From Centroberyx gerrardi (lineage: Eukaryota > Chordata > Actinopteri > Beryciformes > Berycidae), in the NCBI RefSeq assembly GCF_048128805.1, contig NC_136008.1, positions 16,285,572 to 16,349,571 of the forward strand: DNA of 64,000 nucleotides. Direction: 5' to 3'. Of the stretch, positions 31,901-45,640 are shown one piece after another. The translations under genes and the position numbers were made by a program. Under the pieces are notes generated by a model. It had not been told where the DNA came from and searched no databases. It saw nothing but the letters and a program-made list of their open reading frames with translations. Position 1 is the stretch's first letter. Every line of letters starts with the position of its first letter.

Positions 31901-34900
31901 AATGCAAGAACCAAGAGCAGAGTTGAAGAAATTTAACTTCTGAGAGTTCTTCCCTGACTTGCTAAACAATATAAATCAAACATTAAGTATGAATCAAATA
32001 AAAGACAGTTAAACAAATCAAATGCATTCAATCATAATGTATACATTATTATGTTATGCATCAAATACCACCTGAAAGGTACCTTTAACATTTTATGATA
32101 TGCAGTATTGATAATATATAACAATACATGTAATCTCAGATATATGATAAGAAACAAAAACAAAACATGAAATTTCACAGAATTTCATTGAATTAAATTA
32201 AACTTCCTGAAATTCCAATTAAATTCCAATTCTGTTTCCTCTAGGTTTTTTCAATTCCAATTCTAATTCCTCAGTTGAATTGGAATTGATGATGAGGTCA
32301 TCAATTCATAAACTGACCCCAACCCTGATTTCAAAATCACAATTGTCAAACATATTGACAACTTTTTCAAATTTTTGATACATGAATAAGTATTATGCAT
32401 TGTTATAACAACTGTTATAAAATAAACTGTTATAAAACAGAAACAAATTATGTCACAGATTTTAACTTGTGCTTTGGAGATCTTACCTTGTGCCTCTATG
32501 GCATCACACCAAGGATGTGATGTGATTTTGATCATATGGTTTCACTGCTAGGGGTCAATAGTAATAAATTACATAACTATATACAAAAACCATATGACAT
32601 CCCACTTTTACCAAACTCATCCTTCAGTATGTATGTGTATTTACAGTTTTAGTATTTCATTTTGATTTACTGATTTACTGAATTAAGAACTGCAATCTTA
32701 ATTCTAAAATCCAGGTATCCTCAAAAATGCATCAGTTTTATCCTGGGAAACAGGCTGTGCTACAATTTAATTTACATGGTCAGAAAGCCAAAGTGGCCTT
32801 GCTGGCTGTGGATAAGGCCATCTACGCTCTCAATGCCCATAACAAACTCACAGCCAAGCAGGTAACACTACTGCCTCCTCACACCCCTATCAGCATTATG
32901 TAGTTTCCTCTGAAGCTCACTTTCACAATATATTGAGAGATTTAATTTAATCCAAGCGATAATATGGTGAAACAGAGTTCTTGTTCTTTTTCAGGTATTT
33001 TCCTCTATGCAGTCATATGATCTTGGTTGCTCATATGGCGGAGGATCTGACGCAGCTTCCACACTAAATGATGCTGGCCTGTCTTTTATATCTCAGTCTA
33101 CGGAGTCAGTAATGAGAGAGGGTATGACAAACAACAACAACCAACCCAACTCAATCTGAAAAGTAGCTCATCTAATTATAGCCGCTTGCTTACACTTATC
33201 CCAGTTTGAGCTAAGAACGACATTGTAGTAAGCTCTATGCTGATATATTGTTTTTCCAGGGCTTGGCTGTCATTCACATTCTGTACGGCAAAGACGCTCT
33301 TTGGACCTACAACAGGAAATGATGATCCTAAGTAAGACAGCATTCTGGCATTACAACTGCTGTCTATGAGAATGTATGCCAGTTCTGGTAAGCATGTACT
33401 GTAAACATGTGTCCTTTATCTGTCACTTCCAGAATCTAACTTCTCCAGTGAAAAGCTGCAAGAATGTTGTGTCCGTGGCTTCTCTCTCATCCCTATGAAG
33501 CGAACATGTGAAGAAAGAGCTAATAGGATCTCTCAGGTCGAGACCCTATTAGAGACAGACCCTCTCTGTGCAGAGGCCTTCCTTGAATGCTGCCGTCAAG
33601 GAGAAAACCTGAGACAGAGGCTGAGACAAGAGGATGCCAAGAAAGGACTTGGGAGAAGTGAGGATAACTTGTCATTGTGGATACTAAACACTTTAAACAT
33701 GAAGGGGAATAGCATTTCATAAGTTTGGCTTGATTATCAGAGAGAGTTTAAATGCAAACCTCTAATTTTCTTAATCCTTTAGCTGCAAATGCATTGGAAA
33801 TTGAAGAGTTCTTCTTTGACACCACCAATCAGTACATTCGGCGATATTTCCCTCCAAGCTTTGCATTTACAACATTTGATGTAAATGGCGAAAAAAGGTA
33901 AGAAGTGGACAATCAGCGTAGAAAGCATGGACAAAGAATTATAGTCTACATTGATAATAGCCCATGGTTACTTTTTAAGTAATCTTTTCTTTTTTCAATG
34001 AAATACAATTGATATTCACTGTCATAAGGTCCTTTGTTTCCCTGTAGTGTTGTTTGTATATATTTGACCCCTTACTATTTATTGCTTGTAATATTGGCAA
34101 TGGAGGAAATTCAGCTTATTCTGCTGCTGTACTCACTGTCACTCTGGATAAGAGTACCAGTTAAATGTCTACAGTATAAATTGTAAATGTAGTCGAACCA
34201 TATTTCAGATTCACTATATTACAGCTGGTTAATTCACTGTATTGTGTCTGAAAACTCTTTATAGTTATTCTTTGTCTCTACCTGATTCCATCACCACCTG
34301 GGAGATTCAAGCTATCAGTTTATCTGCAACTCATGGTAATATCAGCTTCCCACCTCGCAAATGCATGTCAGATTTGATTGAGGAATGTCTGATGAATAAC
34401 TGCAATTCACTTGTCTTACTCCCTGTCTCTTCCAGGATTTTGTGTAGCTGAACCGTATGAGTTGAGAACATTTAAAGAGGTATTTGTGTCTCTGAGGCTG
34501 CCTTACTCAGTAAAAAAATATGAGCAAATAGCCATTGAGCCTGTCATCTACAACTATGGAGACAATCCTGTACAGGTACATACATCCAGCATACAGTATA
34601 GCCTAATTGGGACATGCAGTGGCGCATACAATACACAAAATTCTGAATGTTTTTTTTAATGTTTTTCTTCTCTCTAAAAAAAATGTTTTTTTTGTAGCTG
34701 GCAGTTCATATGGAACAAACTAAAGGGCTTTGTTCCCCCGGCTCAGCCACTTCTACAGCTTTTGTTAACATTACTGTGGACCCCCAGTCTTCCAGCTTTG
34801 TCAGTTTCTCTGCTGTCCCGATGGTAACAGGCACAATACCCATCAAAATACGCCTCTATGATATAGAGCAGGAGAGAGGAATAGATGCAATTGAAAAGAC

Positions 34901-37900
34901 TTTGAATGTTTGGGTGAGTAAAAAAAAAAAAATATGCCTATTTCCTCTGCATGGTGGACATGTGCAGATATATACAGCAAAATTTAGTGGAGGAAAAGGA
35001 GAAGTCACATTGTTGTACTTCCATCATATACACCTTTCAAGCACATCATAGTTATGTATCGTTGTTGAATCTAAACTTCAGTAAACACTAAACAAACAGA
35101 CTTAGTGCTTTTGTTGGCCTATCATTATATGTGGAATATCAACACAAGCATTCTTGTCCTGAATAATTGTGCAATTTTTTATCCTAAGGAAAACATAGCT
35201 GTCAGAATGACTTATTGTTCATATTTTCTTTATCATATTTTCTTTATCAATATTCAGTGGATGAATAATATTCCATACATCTTGACAAACTGATACATAC
35301 AAATACATGTGTGGTTTGGTTGCACCAACAATCAAAATTATTTTGTGGGACATACAGTATGTCAATGCAAAATTAAAGTGTATCCAACTTAAGGAATTTG
35401 GCTCTTGTCATACTGGGCAACCTAGTCGCCATGTCAATTCAAATTCTGTCCAGTGAGGACAGTTTGCTCTAGCCGTGTCTTTAAAGTACTTTCAAATTTA
35501 CTTTAAGTATATTTCAATCAATGAATCAATGCTTTTTCCACTAGCAGGTTTTGATGTGTAAGGCAAGGACACACAATAATTCAACACTCTTCTCTCATGT
35601 TGTAGACAGAAGGTATAGTGCAGAGAGTGGAAGAAACTCGTGTGGTTAAATTAGATGGTGAGTTGTTTCAGAATTTCTCAATCATAGTGTGTGAAAGTTG
35701 TCATTGTTTTAACCCTTCTCTTCGTCTTGATAGGGAGCGGCACAAAGTCTTTAACCATTGATGGAAATCTACCAGATAACACAGTCCCTGACTCCAACTC
35801 CAATATCTTTATTAAGATGGAGGGTATGTACAACTAGACACAGTAGTTTTCCATACTGTGTAAATGACAATTAATGTCTTTTCCCATTCTCTCTTCTCAT
35901 CTGACACGCAGGGGATGGGTTTGGCGAGTCAAGTGCCCAGAGACTTCTCTCTCCTGAAGGGGTTGCTGCCCTGCTTAAGTTGCCTGATGGATGTGGAGAA
36001 CAGACGATGAAAAAACTCGCCCCTACAGCTTTAGCCCTCCGCTACTTTGACATTAATCAGCAGTGGTTTAAACTGCCTGCTGGTACCAGAGATGTGGCCC
36101 TTCAGTATACTGAGGAAGGTGAGAAATTTAATCAGCTCTTTTGCTTCAGTAACCCTCATTTTTGTCTGCATGTGACCATGTACAACAATTTTGGAGGGAG
36201 AGAAGGGTGTTATCATTTGAATATGATTCACTTCTAAGAACATCATTGAAGGCATTTGTTCATGTTGATTGCTCTAAATTGCTGTAAAATAAAAAACAAA
36301 GAAAGAAAACCATCTCTTTGTCAGGTTACATGAGAATTTTGACTTTCAAAAAAGCTGATGGATCTTATGGAGCATGGACTGATTGGCCATCTAGTACTTG
36401 GTGAGTATATGTTTTATGCTGCCATAATGGTTTATTATTCCCAATATCTTAAATTGTAAATCAGCTTTCTCCTCTCCCCCCCTTTCTTCCTCTCTCTGTT
36501 CTTTCTCTTGTCCTCAGGCTGACTGGCCTTGTAGTGAAAGTGCTGTCCCTGCTGGCAGAGCGCCAGGCAGTGATTACCGGACAACAGGGGAGGCAGGCTA
36601 AAGTTGTATCTGAAGAAGAAATCAGTCACTCAGTCCGTTACTTGCTCTCAGTACAGAATGATGATGGGTCATTTACTGACCCACATCCAGTGATACACAA
36701 TGAGATGCAGGTAAACTTTCAAAAGCTAAGTATATTTGACAACAGTATGGTGTGATCTAGCAATAAAGTCAATATCTATGATGTGGGTGAAATATTGTTT
36801 CTGTTTTTAATGTAGGGAGGTATTAGAGGCAAAGAGGAAAAAGCATCCACAACAGCTTTCATAACTATTGCACTGTACCGGTCCCTTCTGTTCCTAAAAG
36901 TGGAAGAGCAAAATAATGCGGTGAGATAATGCATACAAAGACACAAGGCCTACTCTCCAGGGTGACAATGTTTTAATAGACTGCATGTAATGTATAATTT
37001 ACAAAGAAAATTAGATGCAAAGAACTGAGTGACATCCTTTGTGCTACTTTTCTCCAGGAAGCAAGCATTCTTAAATCAACAACGTACCTCCTGTCACACC
37101 TTGAGGAGCTTGAGTGGCCCTATGCTGTTGCCATTACAACTTACTGCCTCTCAGTTTGCAACAAGCCAAATGCTTTACGTGCCTGGATGAAACTCGAAAG
37201 ATTGGCAACTGTAGGCATGTTCCATCAGAGCAAACACACCCATGTGGTTGAAATGAAAAGGCCAATGACAATATATTATTTGAAATGCGTTACCATTTTT
37301 CCCTTTTACATTTATTTTCTATTTCTTTGACTAATCAGGGAAAGATGGGTGCCATATGTGGGGAGCTAATGCTGCAGAGGTAGCGGATGCCATCACAGTG
37401 GAGACTACGGCCTATGCCCTGCTAGCTGCAGTAGCACTTGAGAAGTCAGAGAGGGCAGAAAGCGCAGCCTGCTGGTTAACCTCACAAGAAAACTATGGAG
37501 GAGGCTTCGAATCAACGCAGGTGATTGGGATGCCATCTTGAGAAGTAGCTGAAATAATATTCCGAATACATGGACCCTATTTTCCTTGTGTGGTCCCTAA
37601 TTAACGGTCATAATATAAAAGTTAAATGTGCCTTAATACCATGTCCAGGATACTATTGTGGCCTTGGAAGCCCTCTCTGAGTATGAGCTGAAGAAGCCTC
37701 CAAGGACCTTCACAGAAGTGGCAGCACAGTTCACTGTTCCAGGAAGGACCGAGAAAGAGGATCTGTCACTGGAAAATAGGAGGGAGAAGGTGGAAAAAGA
37801 GCTGAAGGTAGCATGGTGTATTGTCAGCTGTACACTTAAATGCACGCATAAATGTCCATACCTCATACTTACATTAACTTTTTTCTCTTCTGTTTGCTCT

Positions 37901-40595
37901 TTTAGAGAATGATAGGGAACAACGTCAATGTGTTATTAACAGGACATGGGGAGGCCAAGCTGAAAGTGAGTTTGGATTGAATTAATTTCTCCGTAAATGT
38001 TCAAAGAGATCCAAAATGTACAGTAAATCACCAGTCTGTTTGGCAGGTTGTAAAGGCTTACCATCTACTGGAACCCATGGACAAATGTGAGCAACTGTCT
38101 ATCAAAGTCACAGTGGAGGGGAAAGTGAAGTACACTGGTGAGCCTTAGCCACTGATACAAATTCAAAAATTAAAACTGTATGCAATGTTGAAAAAAGCAA
38201 CATGGGAATGTTGACTGCTGTCTCATCAGCTAAGATCATGGAAAATTATGACTACTATGGCGAAGACTATAGTAACGATGAGGCCAAAGAGGGGCGAGTC
38301 CCACGATCAGCAATTGAGTGGTTTGATGCTCGAACCCGATACAGGAGAGATGCTGATCCCAGCCCAAATTCAGAAAATACTGTTAGCTACGAAGTCTGTG
38401 TCAGGTTAGTTAAAGTGAAAATCACACTTGCCCCTCACAAAGCGTGTAGACCTTTATTCAATAAAAGTCTCAAATATTCAGCTGTGGTTTTGTGAAAATG
38501 GGTCAACTGATCAGCCTCTCACTCTGCCTATTATGTTTACCTGTGTGCAGTTATAGCCTGAGCAGGAATCTCACAGGAATGGCCATTGCTGACATCACAC
38601 TTCTGAGTGGTTTTGAGGCCGTAACTGAGGACCTGGACACGGTTAGTAGCTCTCTTCCTTCTCCTTCACCTCCTCCTCATCATCATTGTCGACATCAACA
38701 TCATGATTCCACGTCACCAACATTGAAACTTGCAAAATAAAGTAAAAATTGGAGGAACCAACTCAAGCATTGGTCTTTCTTCTACTGTCATCTCAAAATA
38801 AATCTTGTCTCCTCACAGCTAAAATTGCCGCCAGAACAATACATTTCCCATTATGAGATCTCCTATGGAAGAGTACTGATCTACTTCAATAAGGTAAGGC
38901 TGAAATCTATACACACACTGAAGAATGTTAAATGCACAAAATTTACAGTTTTTTTTCTCACTCTAGCTTGAACAAGACACATGCATTGCATTTGACGCTA
39001 TACAGAGAGTGCCAGTTAGCCTTCTACAGCCTGCTCCAGCCTCATTCTATGATTATTATGAACCAAGTAAGCACAGAGTTTATTTAATGTTTTCTGGACA
39101 TTTTATGTTTATCTGTGCTAGAAGGGGCGTCTCTGTTGAATTTAGCAGGAATTAACGGACTATTGGTGCTTTCCTCGCAGAGAGAAAGTGTACTGTGTTC
39201 TACTCTGCCCCCCAAAGAAGCAAGATGGTCTCCAAGCTGTGTTCAGAGGATGTGTGCCAATGTGCAGAAAGTAAGCCTTTATTCCAAGCCCTGTACTGAC
39301 AAACACACTCTCACAAATTGAGTAATATCCTTCAGGTCTGTGCAAATGATGAGAAATATCATGCAATTTTTTCTAGGACCCTGTCATAAAATAAAAAGTG
39401 TATTTGAACCAGTCAACGGTAAGAAGATCACACTGGAAGACCGTTCAAACCATGCCTGCTTCTTCCCTATTGCAGATTACGGTCAGTACTGCACAAGGCA
39501 ATACAATGCTTTGGTTCACTTTAAAGACCCAATCCAGAATGTTATGTAATTGTTATTGTTGGATTTATTTTGAAATTTCACATACATTCATAGAGATTCT
39601 TCAATAGCTTGAATTTGAACATGGAAAATGCTACGTTTTGCAATTTACATAATCTGTTGTAATTTAAAAGACTGGTCTTTTTATTGATGAAGTGAATGAA
39701 GCGAAAATGAAGCGAAACATAAAACAAAGAAAAAGGTGACAATGCTTCAAAAGGGGTACTCTATTACAATTGGGGCTTTTTTTTGCAGCAACATACAACA
39801 TAAATACACACAAGGAGATATCCTTACACGTCCCATTTACATTTAGTAATGACAAAAAATAATAAATAAATGTACAATAAGTACATAGGGGGCAATTGGG
39901 GCTTTAACAGTGAAACTGTTAAAATTAATTTGGTGAAAATGAATTCTATATGTCTAAATGGTGTGACTTTTAGTTGAATGCTTGTTTTATTTCAGGATAC
40001 ATTGTCGAAGTTGTCAGTGTGTCTGTGAAGAGCAACTTTGAGCTTTACACAACTAACGTAACTGAGGTACTCAGAGCACGTAAGTATAACTACAAGACTC
40101 GGCATATGTTATAGTGCTAACCTTAATTTTATGTAATATACAGGTGAAATAAATGTGTCATTACATTAAGTTTTGATGACCTGCTGTAAAACATAATGAC
40201 TATATGCTCTGTGTCTTCCAGATGGAGATATGCATGTGAATGTCAATGATGTTCGAGTGTTTGTCAAGAGGCTTCAATGTAAAGGACAGTTACAGACGGG
40301 CAAACGCTATCTGATCCTGGGCAAAGATGGCACCACAACTGACTCAAACGGAAAGTATGTGCAGTTAATCATATTAGCAAAAGATTTTGATCTCTAAAAT
40401 TTTACACTGATTCATTCTCCTTCTGCATATTTGCCCTCTCCCGCTCTCTGTAGGATGCAGTATCTGTTGGAGTCAAACACCTGGGTTGAACAAATACCTG
40501 ACGAACGAAAATGTAAACGACAGTCCTACAGAGCCGCCTGCAAAGGGTTGAATGATTTCTTATCTGAGTACAAGATAAACGGCTGTAGACAGTGA
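25980..40595 (+). CDS. c4: Complement component C4 (complete, 41 exons)
   Basis: Secreted thioester protein of the classical and lectin pathways, cut by C1s/MASP-2 into C4a and C4b. The 41 exons sum to 5142 nt (1713 codons plus stop), close to the mammalian protein, and 41 is also the mammalian exon number. Signal peptide in exon 1 (25980-26047). Macroglobulin domains fill exons 2-16. The beta/alpha furin site RQRR is at residues 655-658, with a C4a anaphylatoxin domain with six cysteines ending GLGR (744) in exon 17 (33433-33657). Thioester GCGEQ has Cys1000 and Gln1003 (codons 35992-36003). Catalytic His1127 is in HPVIH (exon 26), as in human C4B. A Tyr/Asp cluster (1389-1396, likely sulfated) precedes RYRR (1419-1422), the alpha/gamma cut. 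The C-terminal C345C domain ends GCRQ. Intron 28 uses a GC donor. Intron 13 holds a LINE fragment. Neighbours tnxb and cyp21a2 confirm the MHC class III setting. Confidence 0.96.
29937..32300. repeat. AATTCCAATT-rich repeat flanking the LINE in C4 intron 13
   Basis: Both sides of the LINE (about 29937-30115 and 32160-32300) are made of GGAATTGGAATT and AATTCCAATTC motifs in opposite orientations, with a shared GGGGTTGG/CCCCAACCC end motif. This looks like one fish interspersed repeat split by the LINE insertion, or two separate copies. Boundaries are approximate. Confidence 0.5.
30120..31900 (-). mobile_element. Truncated L1-like LINE, antisense in C4 intron 13
   Basis: Reading the minus strand, 31848-31594 encodes the reverse-transcriptase YADD box (ASLYADDILLF) followed by SGYKININKS and MNILSRF, the usual order of fish L1-type elements. 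Downstream on the same strand come fragments such as LPNLELRYWSSQL (about 31545), DMHVFWNCKKIDSFW (about 30790) and SDAFSLIWSRLIKFIES (about 30500), in different frames with stops. It is therefore a 5'-truncated, decayed copy with only the 3' half of ORF2. It accounts for most of the 3.2-kb intron and is antisense to C4. Confidence 0.82.
37215..37338 (+). other. c4: GC-AG intron in C4 (intron 28)
   Basis: Only a donor after GTAG at 37214, giving intron start GCATGT, keeps the frame into the next exon (ACTAATCAG acceptor, exon 37339-37520, reading KDGCHMWGAN). The nearby GT (37211) would put a stop early in exon 29. The whole C4 model is a multiple of three only with this junction. Confidence 0.75.
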
Positions 40596-43500
40596 ATACC
40601 GTATTCACAAACATCTTTGCTATAACTTTCATTTTCCAGCATACTTATTTCACTGTAACTCTATTAACAGTAAACCTCATTAGTTACCCATGAAATATAT
40701 AGTCACCATGGATATTGAGGTGTATTTTGTGTTCTTTATTAATGGCTCTGTATTAAAACTCAAATATTACTTATTACAGAAGACAAAAACAGCACCCAAA
40801 AGACTTTGTCTTTTATTTTATTTCTACAGTATGTGTTAACTATGATTATCAGAATTATGAAAGCAAAGCAAAAGCAAGTGATTGGTTACTAAGACAGACA
40901 GTAGGCGGTTGACTGATTCAGCCTGACTAAATCCACACAAGAATATATAAACCAAACTGCTCCACCACAATATCTTCTAAAGGATCACTTCTTACAATGT
41001 ATAACTCGTATCTCCAGTTAATCAATACACCTACAACAAAAACAAACCTCTTAATGTTGTCTAGCAAATGCCTGTGCATCTATAAATGGTTATTGCTTTG
41101 ACCATGGATGCATATAAGGTAAGATAATATTTGAAATGGAACACAGCGTTGCCTGTTTTACAAATTTCTGGCTGTACAAGAACAGAACACAACGATGGGG
41201 AGAAAAGTACATCCACAAACATCCACTCCTCTCTTTAATGTCCAGCCAAAGAGTGAGATTCAGTTGGGTTTACTGGTATGATTTAGCTTTCCTACCAAAT
41301 GTATTTATTTTTGATGTCATTTTTTCTGTTGCTGGCAGTAAAGGCCCTGAGAGAGGTCTCTGTACTCAAAGCAACCCCCCTCACTACCCCCTCCCTCCTT
41401 AAAATCTGCAAGGTGAGGGAGAGGGGAGAGGTGGAGTGGTGTAAGCTTAGTACAGTGCATACACATCAAGTTGGCTGGCTCAACAAGACTGGCTCGCTTG
41501 CTCCTGGTGGAGTTACAAAGTGACAGGCAGCGGATCAATCATCAGCTCATAAAGATAAGAGCTCTATCAACTGCGATTCGCAAATATGCTAAACGTTAAG
41601 ATACCGCAAAAGATTATCAGAGTAATTATGCAACTCAAAACCTTGTTGAGATGTAGAGAGAGGTAATGGGAGAGAACGAGGGGTAGTAAGAGGGAGCAGG
41701 AGAGAAAGAGAAGGAGGGGGGTATGGGTGGAGAGGCAAGGAACAAGCAAGGGCTTATGTGCTTATATTATTCTAATCTCTGAGGCCAGGTCCAATGTAAG
41801 CAACATGGGAGTACTGACCATCACTTCAATCACAGCCAGATCAATGCCTGCACTGTTTCTGCCTTTGCCATTAGACATTTCATTAAATTTGAATCAATAA
41901 AGGGTAAGTAAATACACAGACTTCAACATCACATATTTTCATCTCAGGATTACTTTAGTGCACCGTTAGCAGCCAACACCAACAGCACATTTGAAGAAGT
42001 AATCTTTTTTTTTTTTTTACCGTAGCCCACTCCAGGTAATCAATGTTTTGTGATGACTAAGCAGTGCAGACTTGTGGTTATCATTACAATCACAATCAGC
42101 GAAGAGCAATCACAATACCGGATGAGGCTAAACCTCTTCACAAGCAATATTTTACACTTTGCACCTCCCTTTATTGGCTCCCCATATATTTCCAGGTTAG
42201 TTCTTTAAAAGGGTGTCAGATAAAAATGCTGCTGTATGTTATGCAAATGGATACAAATGCAAATATTTCCTGCCATGAAAATAGATTGACAATATGGACC
42301 TATAGATCTGAGGGTTGACTAAGGAGACTAAAAACACACATTCAAGGAACACATCCTCCCTTACTCTTAGCTCAGAACAAATACGCTTAGGTAGCTGCTG
42401 TGAAATTTGGCTGAGGAACTGTGAAATATGCATACGTGACCACATGTATTTTGTTAGGTGTGCATTAGCCTTAGTTGTTGAAGGTTTGTCTGTAGCCATT
42501 TTCCAAAGGCCAAGACAGGGTCAGTGGCTCGAGGGTGGTCTGTGATGCAGCGAGGAGAGCAGGGCGGAGCCGTTCCTGGAGGCTGCCACCAGATGGAGGC
42601 ACTGATGAGACGGGACCACCCACTCACGACTCCACACTACGCGACAAACGATCTTTGTTGTTTCATCTCAATGTGAGGTTGACTTGATTGTAGACCAGAG
42701 ATGCAAGGGGCCAGTTTTAATGCGGTGCCATATCATACTTGTAGGGCGCATGATAAGACGTGTTGTTATTTATTTTTTTTCCTAGTTCAGGTCACAACGT
42801 TTTCTAGGGGTAACTTGAGCCAGCAACAGCATGCCTTGAAATTCAAAGTGATAAAAAGATACATGTAATGGATAAAGAGGTCCGGTCTGTACTGTCATAG
42901 AGATTAAAGTTTGAGCAAGTGCGTGTGTATTGTTGCTTGTGGTTTTCATTTACTTTGTGTCATGTTGATAGTGATTTATGCATGTTACAAGTTTGCGCAT
43001 GCTATCAATTACTTTTTGATTTGGCTTAGTAGTGCTACTTTTTTGTACTATGTTTTAGAAAAATGGGGCATTGCATGTTGTCAGTATCAGTATGTCTCTC
43101 TCTGTCACCTCCCTCTCCCTTAATTATATCTACAAAGTGATTCCTCCACGACTGGCCCTGCTTTGATATAAGACCAGGTGTGACCTACCTGAATCAGACT
43201 TCCTACACACACCTCCTCCCATGCCACACACCCAGCAGCAGCCAGCTCCCCACAGTCTGCTTCCTGAAGGACAACCTGACACTGTTGATGGGCCTTCCTT
43301 TCTTTGGGCAAAGGAAAGTTAAAAAAAAAAAAAAAAAGTAGGCCTACAGATGCTATACAGTCCCATGGTGCCTAGGTGTGCAGCATCAACTGTTACTGTA
43401 GTTGTAATATTCTTGGAATATTCAATAGCTTGTTTGCCAACATGTTTTGTTAGCCTTGTCCAAACGTAATAAATTCCACACAGCTAAATATGTCATCAAT

Positions 43501-43690
43501 CTGCATATTTAAGAATTTGGATGAGTCCAACTGGACATATAGGCCTAACCATAGCGGATTACACATTAATGCTACAGGTATGCCATTACATTAACCATGT
43601 GTATAATGAATAATAGCTTTTAGATTTTTTTTTCCCCTTTCAAACATTAGTAAGAAAAGCACTAATGCTTTGTTTGACTATGCAAATTAT
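40596..43690. other. C4 3' UTR and intergenic sequence
   Basis: An ATTAAA at about 40752-40757 may serve as the C4 polyadenylation signal. The rest, to 43.7 kb, shows no coding exon. Purine-rich GA tracts are present at about 41650-41740 and a T run at about 42006-42020. Short frames here have no domain signature. Confidence 0.45.
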
Positions 43691-43815
43691 TTAAGCAATA
43701 TCACACAAGAGGGAGCGCTGCGGCCTCGTGCCGAAGATAATCACAGCTGTGCTGATATACAGTACAGCAGCACGACCTCGAGTGTGATATTGCTAAAATA
43801 ATTAGCATAGTAGCT
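43675..43815. repeat. Imperfect palindrome of about 140 bp, MITE-like
   Basis: GCAAATTATTTAAGCAATATCACAC at the left is mirrored at the right by GTGTGATATTGCTAAAATAATTAGC. The middle contains a second inverted pair around GCTGATATACAGTACAGCAGC. It would fold into a long hairpin. A related CTGTACGTATATCAGCACTC appears at about 44187-44210, so it may be one part of a larger element. No coding potential. Confidence 0.65.
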
Positions 43816-44229
43816 TTGCATAAAGTAGCTAGCTACTTTGAGGTTTGCACGGACTAATTCAGTTTACTTTCTTCCCAGTCGTCCTCCTCTGACTACCGTT
43901 CGTAATTAAGGTCAATGTATCCATATCGCTGTCGCTACTAGGTGTGAATGAAGTTAGAGTTTTGTGTAGCCGTGTATTGGGAATATCTGATATTAGTGCT
44001 AACCAGCTGATTAGCTAGCCAGCTACTCAGCTAACGTCAGATGACGTTGTCGTGATCCGCTTTTTATTTCTCTTCACAAGAAAAGGCTTTTTCCACACTA
44101 ACGCTATGTGTGAACGCAGCTATCAAGGTTATATTAGAACACCTGTGAAGCGGAGTGATACGTATAGTAAAAAGTCCCAGTGCTGTTATACTGTACGTAT
44201 ATCAGCACTCATGGAATGCCTCTTGTCCA

Positions 44230-45640
44230 ATCAAATTACTCGACTGGCCTGTTGTATAACATAAATTATATGCACTCTTGTCTTATGCTCATGTTTTGTA
44301 TCCGATTGTGACAGGGATTATAATGCATAATGATACTTTGCGTGTATGGTTCATTTTAGACGATTACATTTCACTTTACATATAACAACTTATGATGCTG
44401 CATGGACCATTTTAGCATACTATGAACACTTACAACACTTCCTGGTTCAGACTGGCCTGTCTGTGCAGCGCAGGGTGACTGATGGACCTTATATTGAAAC
44501 ACAAGGACTCATAATGCATTATTTTTCTTGTCATACAATCTCTGATAGAAACCTAGTCAAGAGTCTTTGTAAGACACTGGTGCTTAAATTCATTATTACA
44601 TCTATAATGTCTCATGATTGCAGTTATAATGCATCAATAAGTATTGTGTTCTTAAAAGAATGGTCATAACACATTATGAGTGAATTATAATTCATTATGA
44701 GTGCTGTTATAATGTGCTATAGCTATGATTGTTAAAACTTACCAGAAAAACATTTTAAGCATTTTAACTTTTCAATCTTTTAAACTTTTATTTTTGCTCT
44801 CCTGTAAAATTAGGAAAATGTCACTTAAGCCCCTTTCGCTCGAAACCCTTGATATACTTGTCTTCATGTGGTTTACAAAAGGTGGGAAGGTGGGTGGCCA
44901 TTTGGTCAAAGATGCAGTGCCTTCACAGAGCATTCGTTAAATCTGCTGGATATTTGGTCACTTACATAACTCCCACGTAGTTACATCTCATTACTTCCAA
45001 CAAACAGCCAATTCATATAGAGAGAGGTTCCTGTCCCCCAGAGTCAGTGGTGAATACCTGCAGTGTTATGCTATGTATTCCCGCTGAATCATGATTCTCA
45101 GACCAAGACGTTATTCAGTCAAAGACTGAGTCTAGGTGTTAGCGATGTCTGGTAAAAGTCAAGTAACTCACATAACTGTCATGAGCCTTGCAAAGGTAAA
45201 ACATGTTGGAATCGATATGCTGTGGTCTTTTTGTGTTACATGACAAAGCATTGCCTTATTCAGAGAAATGTGCATGCATATAGTTTGACAGCAAAGTGGC
45301 AAATTTACTATATTGACTAAGAATCTGACTTCACTAGATATTAAATCACATTTTTAAAAAGATGATCTATTCAAACTGATTAATAATTCAGTAGGTTATT
45401 TTAATGATGACTTTCAATGTGTTATCCAAAAAATATGGTATGCATAAAAGATGAACTTAATAGATTCACCTTGGATCAGTTGCATTGATAAACCTACTAG
45501 CCATGGTCTATGAAAGGACTACAAAAAGATATGTTTTCTTGATATTACAGAATATAGGAGGGCAGTTGACCATATTCAATGCACAAATCTATCTGAAAAT
45601 GCCACTGTTTTTGTATGTCCAATACAAATATTTTCCATGG
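44230..45640. other. Intergenic repeat-like sequence between C4 and tnxb
   Basis: 44250-44720 is dense in ATAATGCAT/CATTATGAGTG motifs in both orientations, typical of a decayed fish repeat. 44822-44856 resembles the terminal repeat of the element at 61.5-62.6 kb (CTTAAGCCCCTTTCGCTCG). From 44.9 to 45.6 kb I see nothing coding. Confidence 0.45.
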
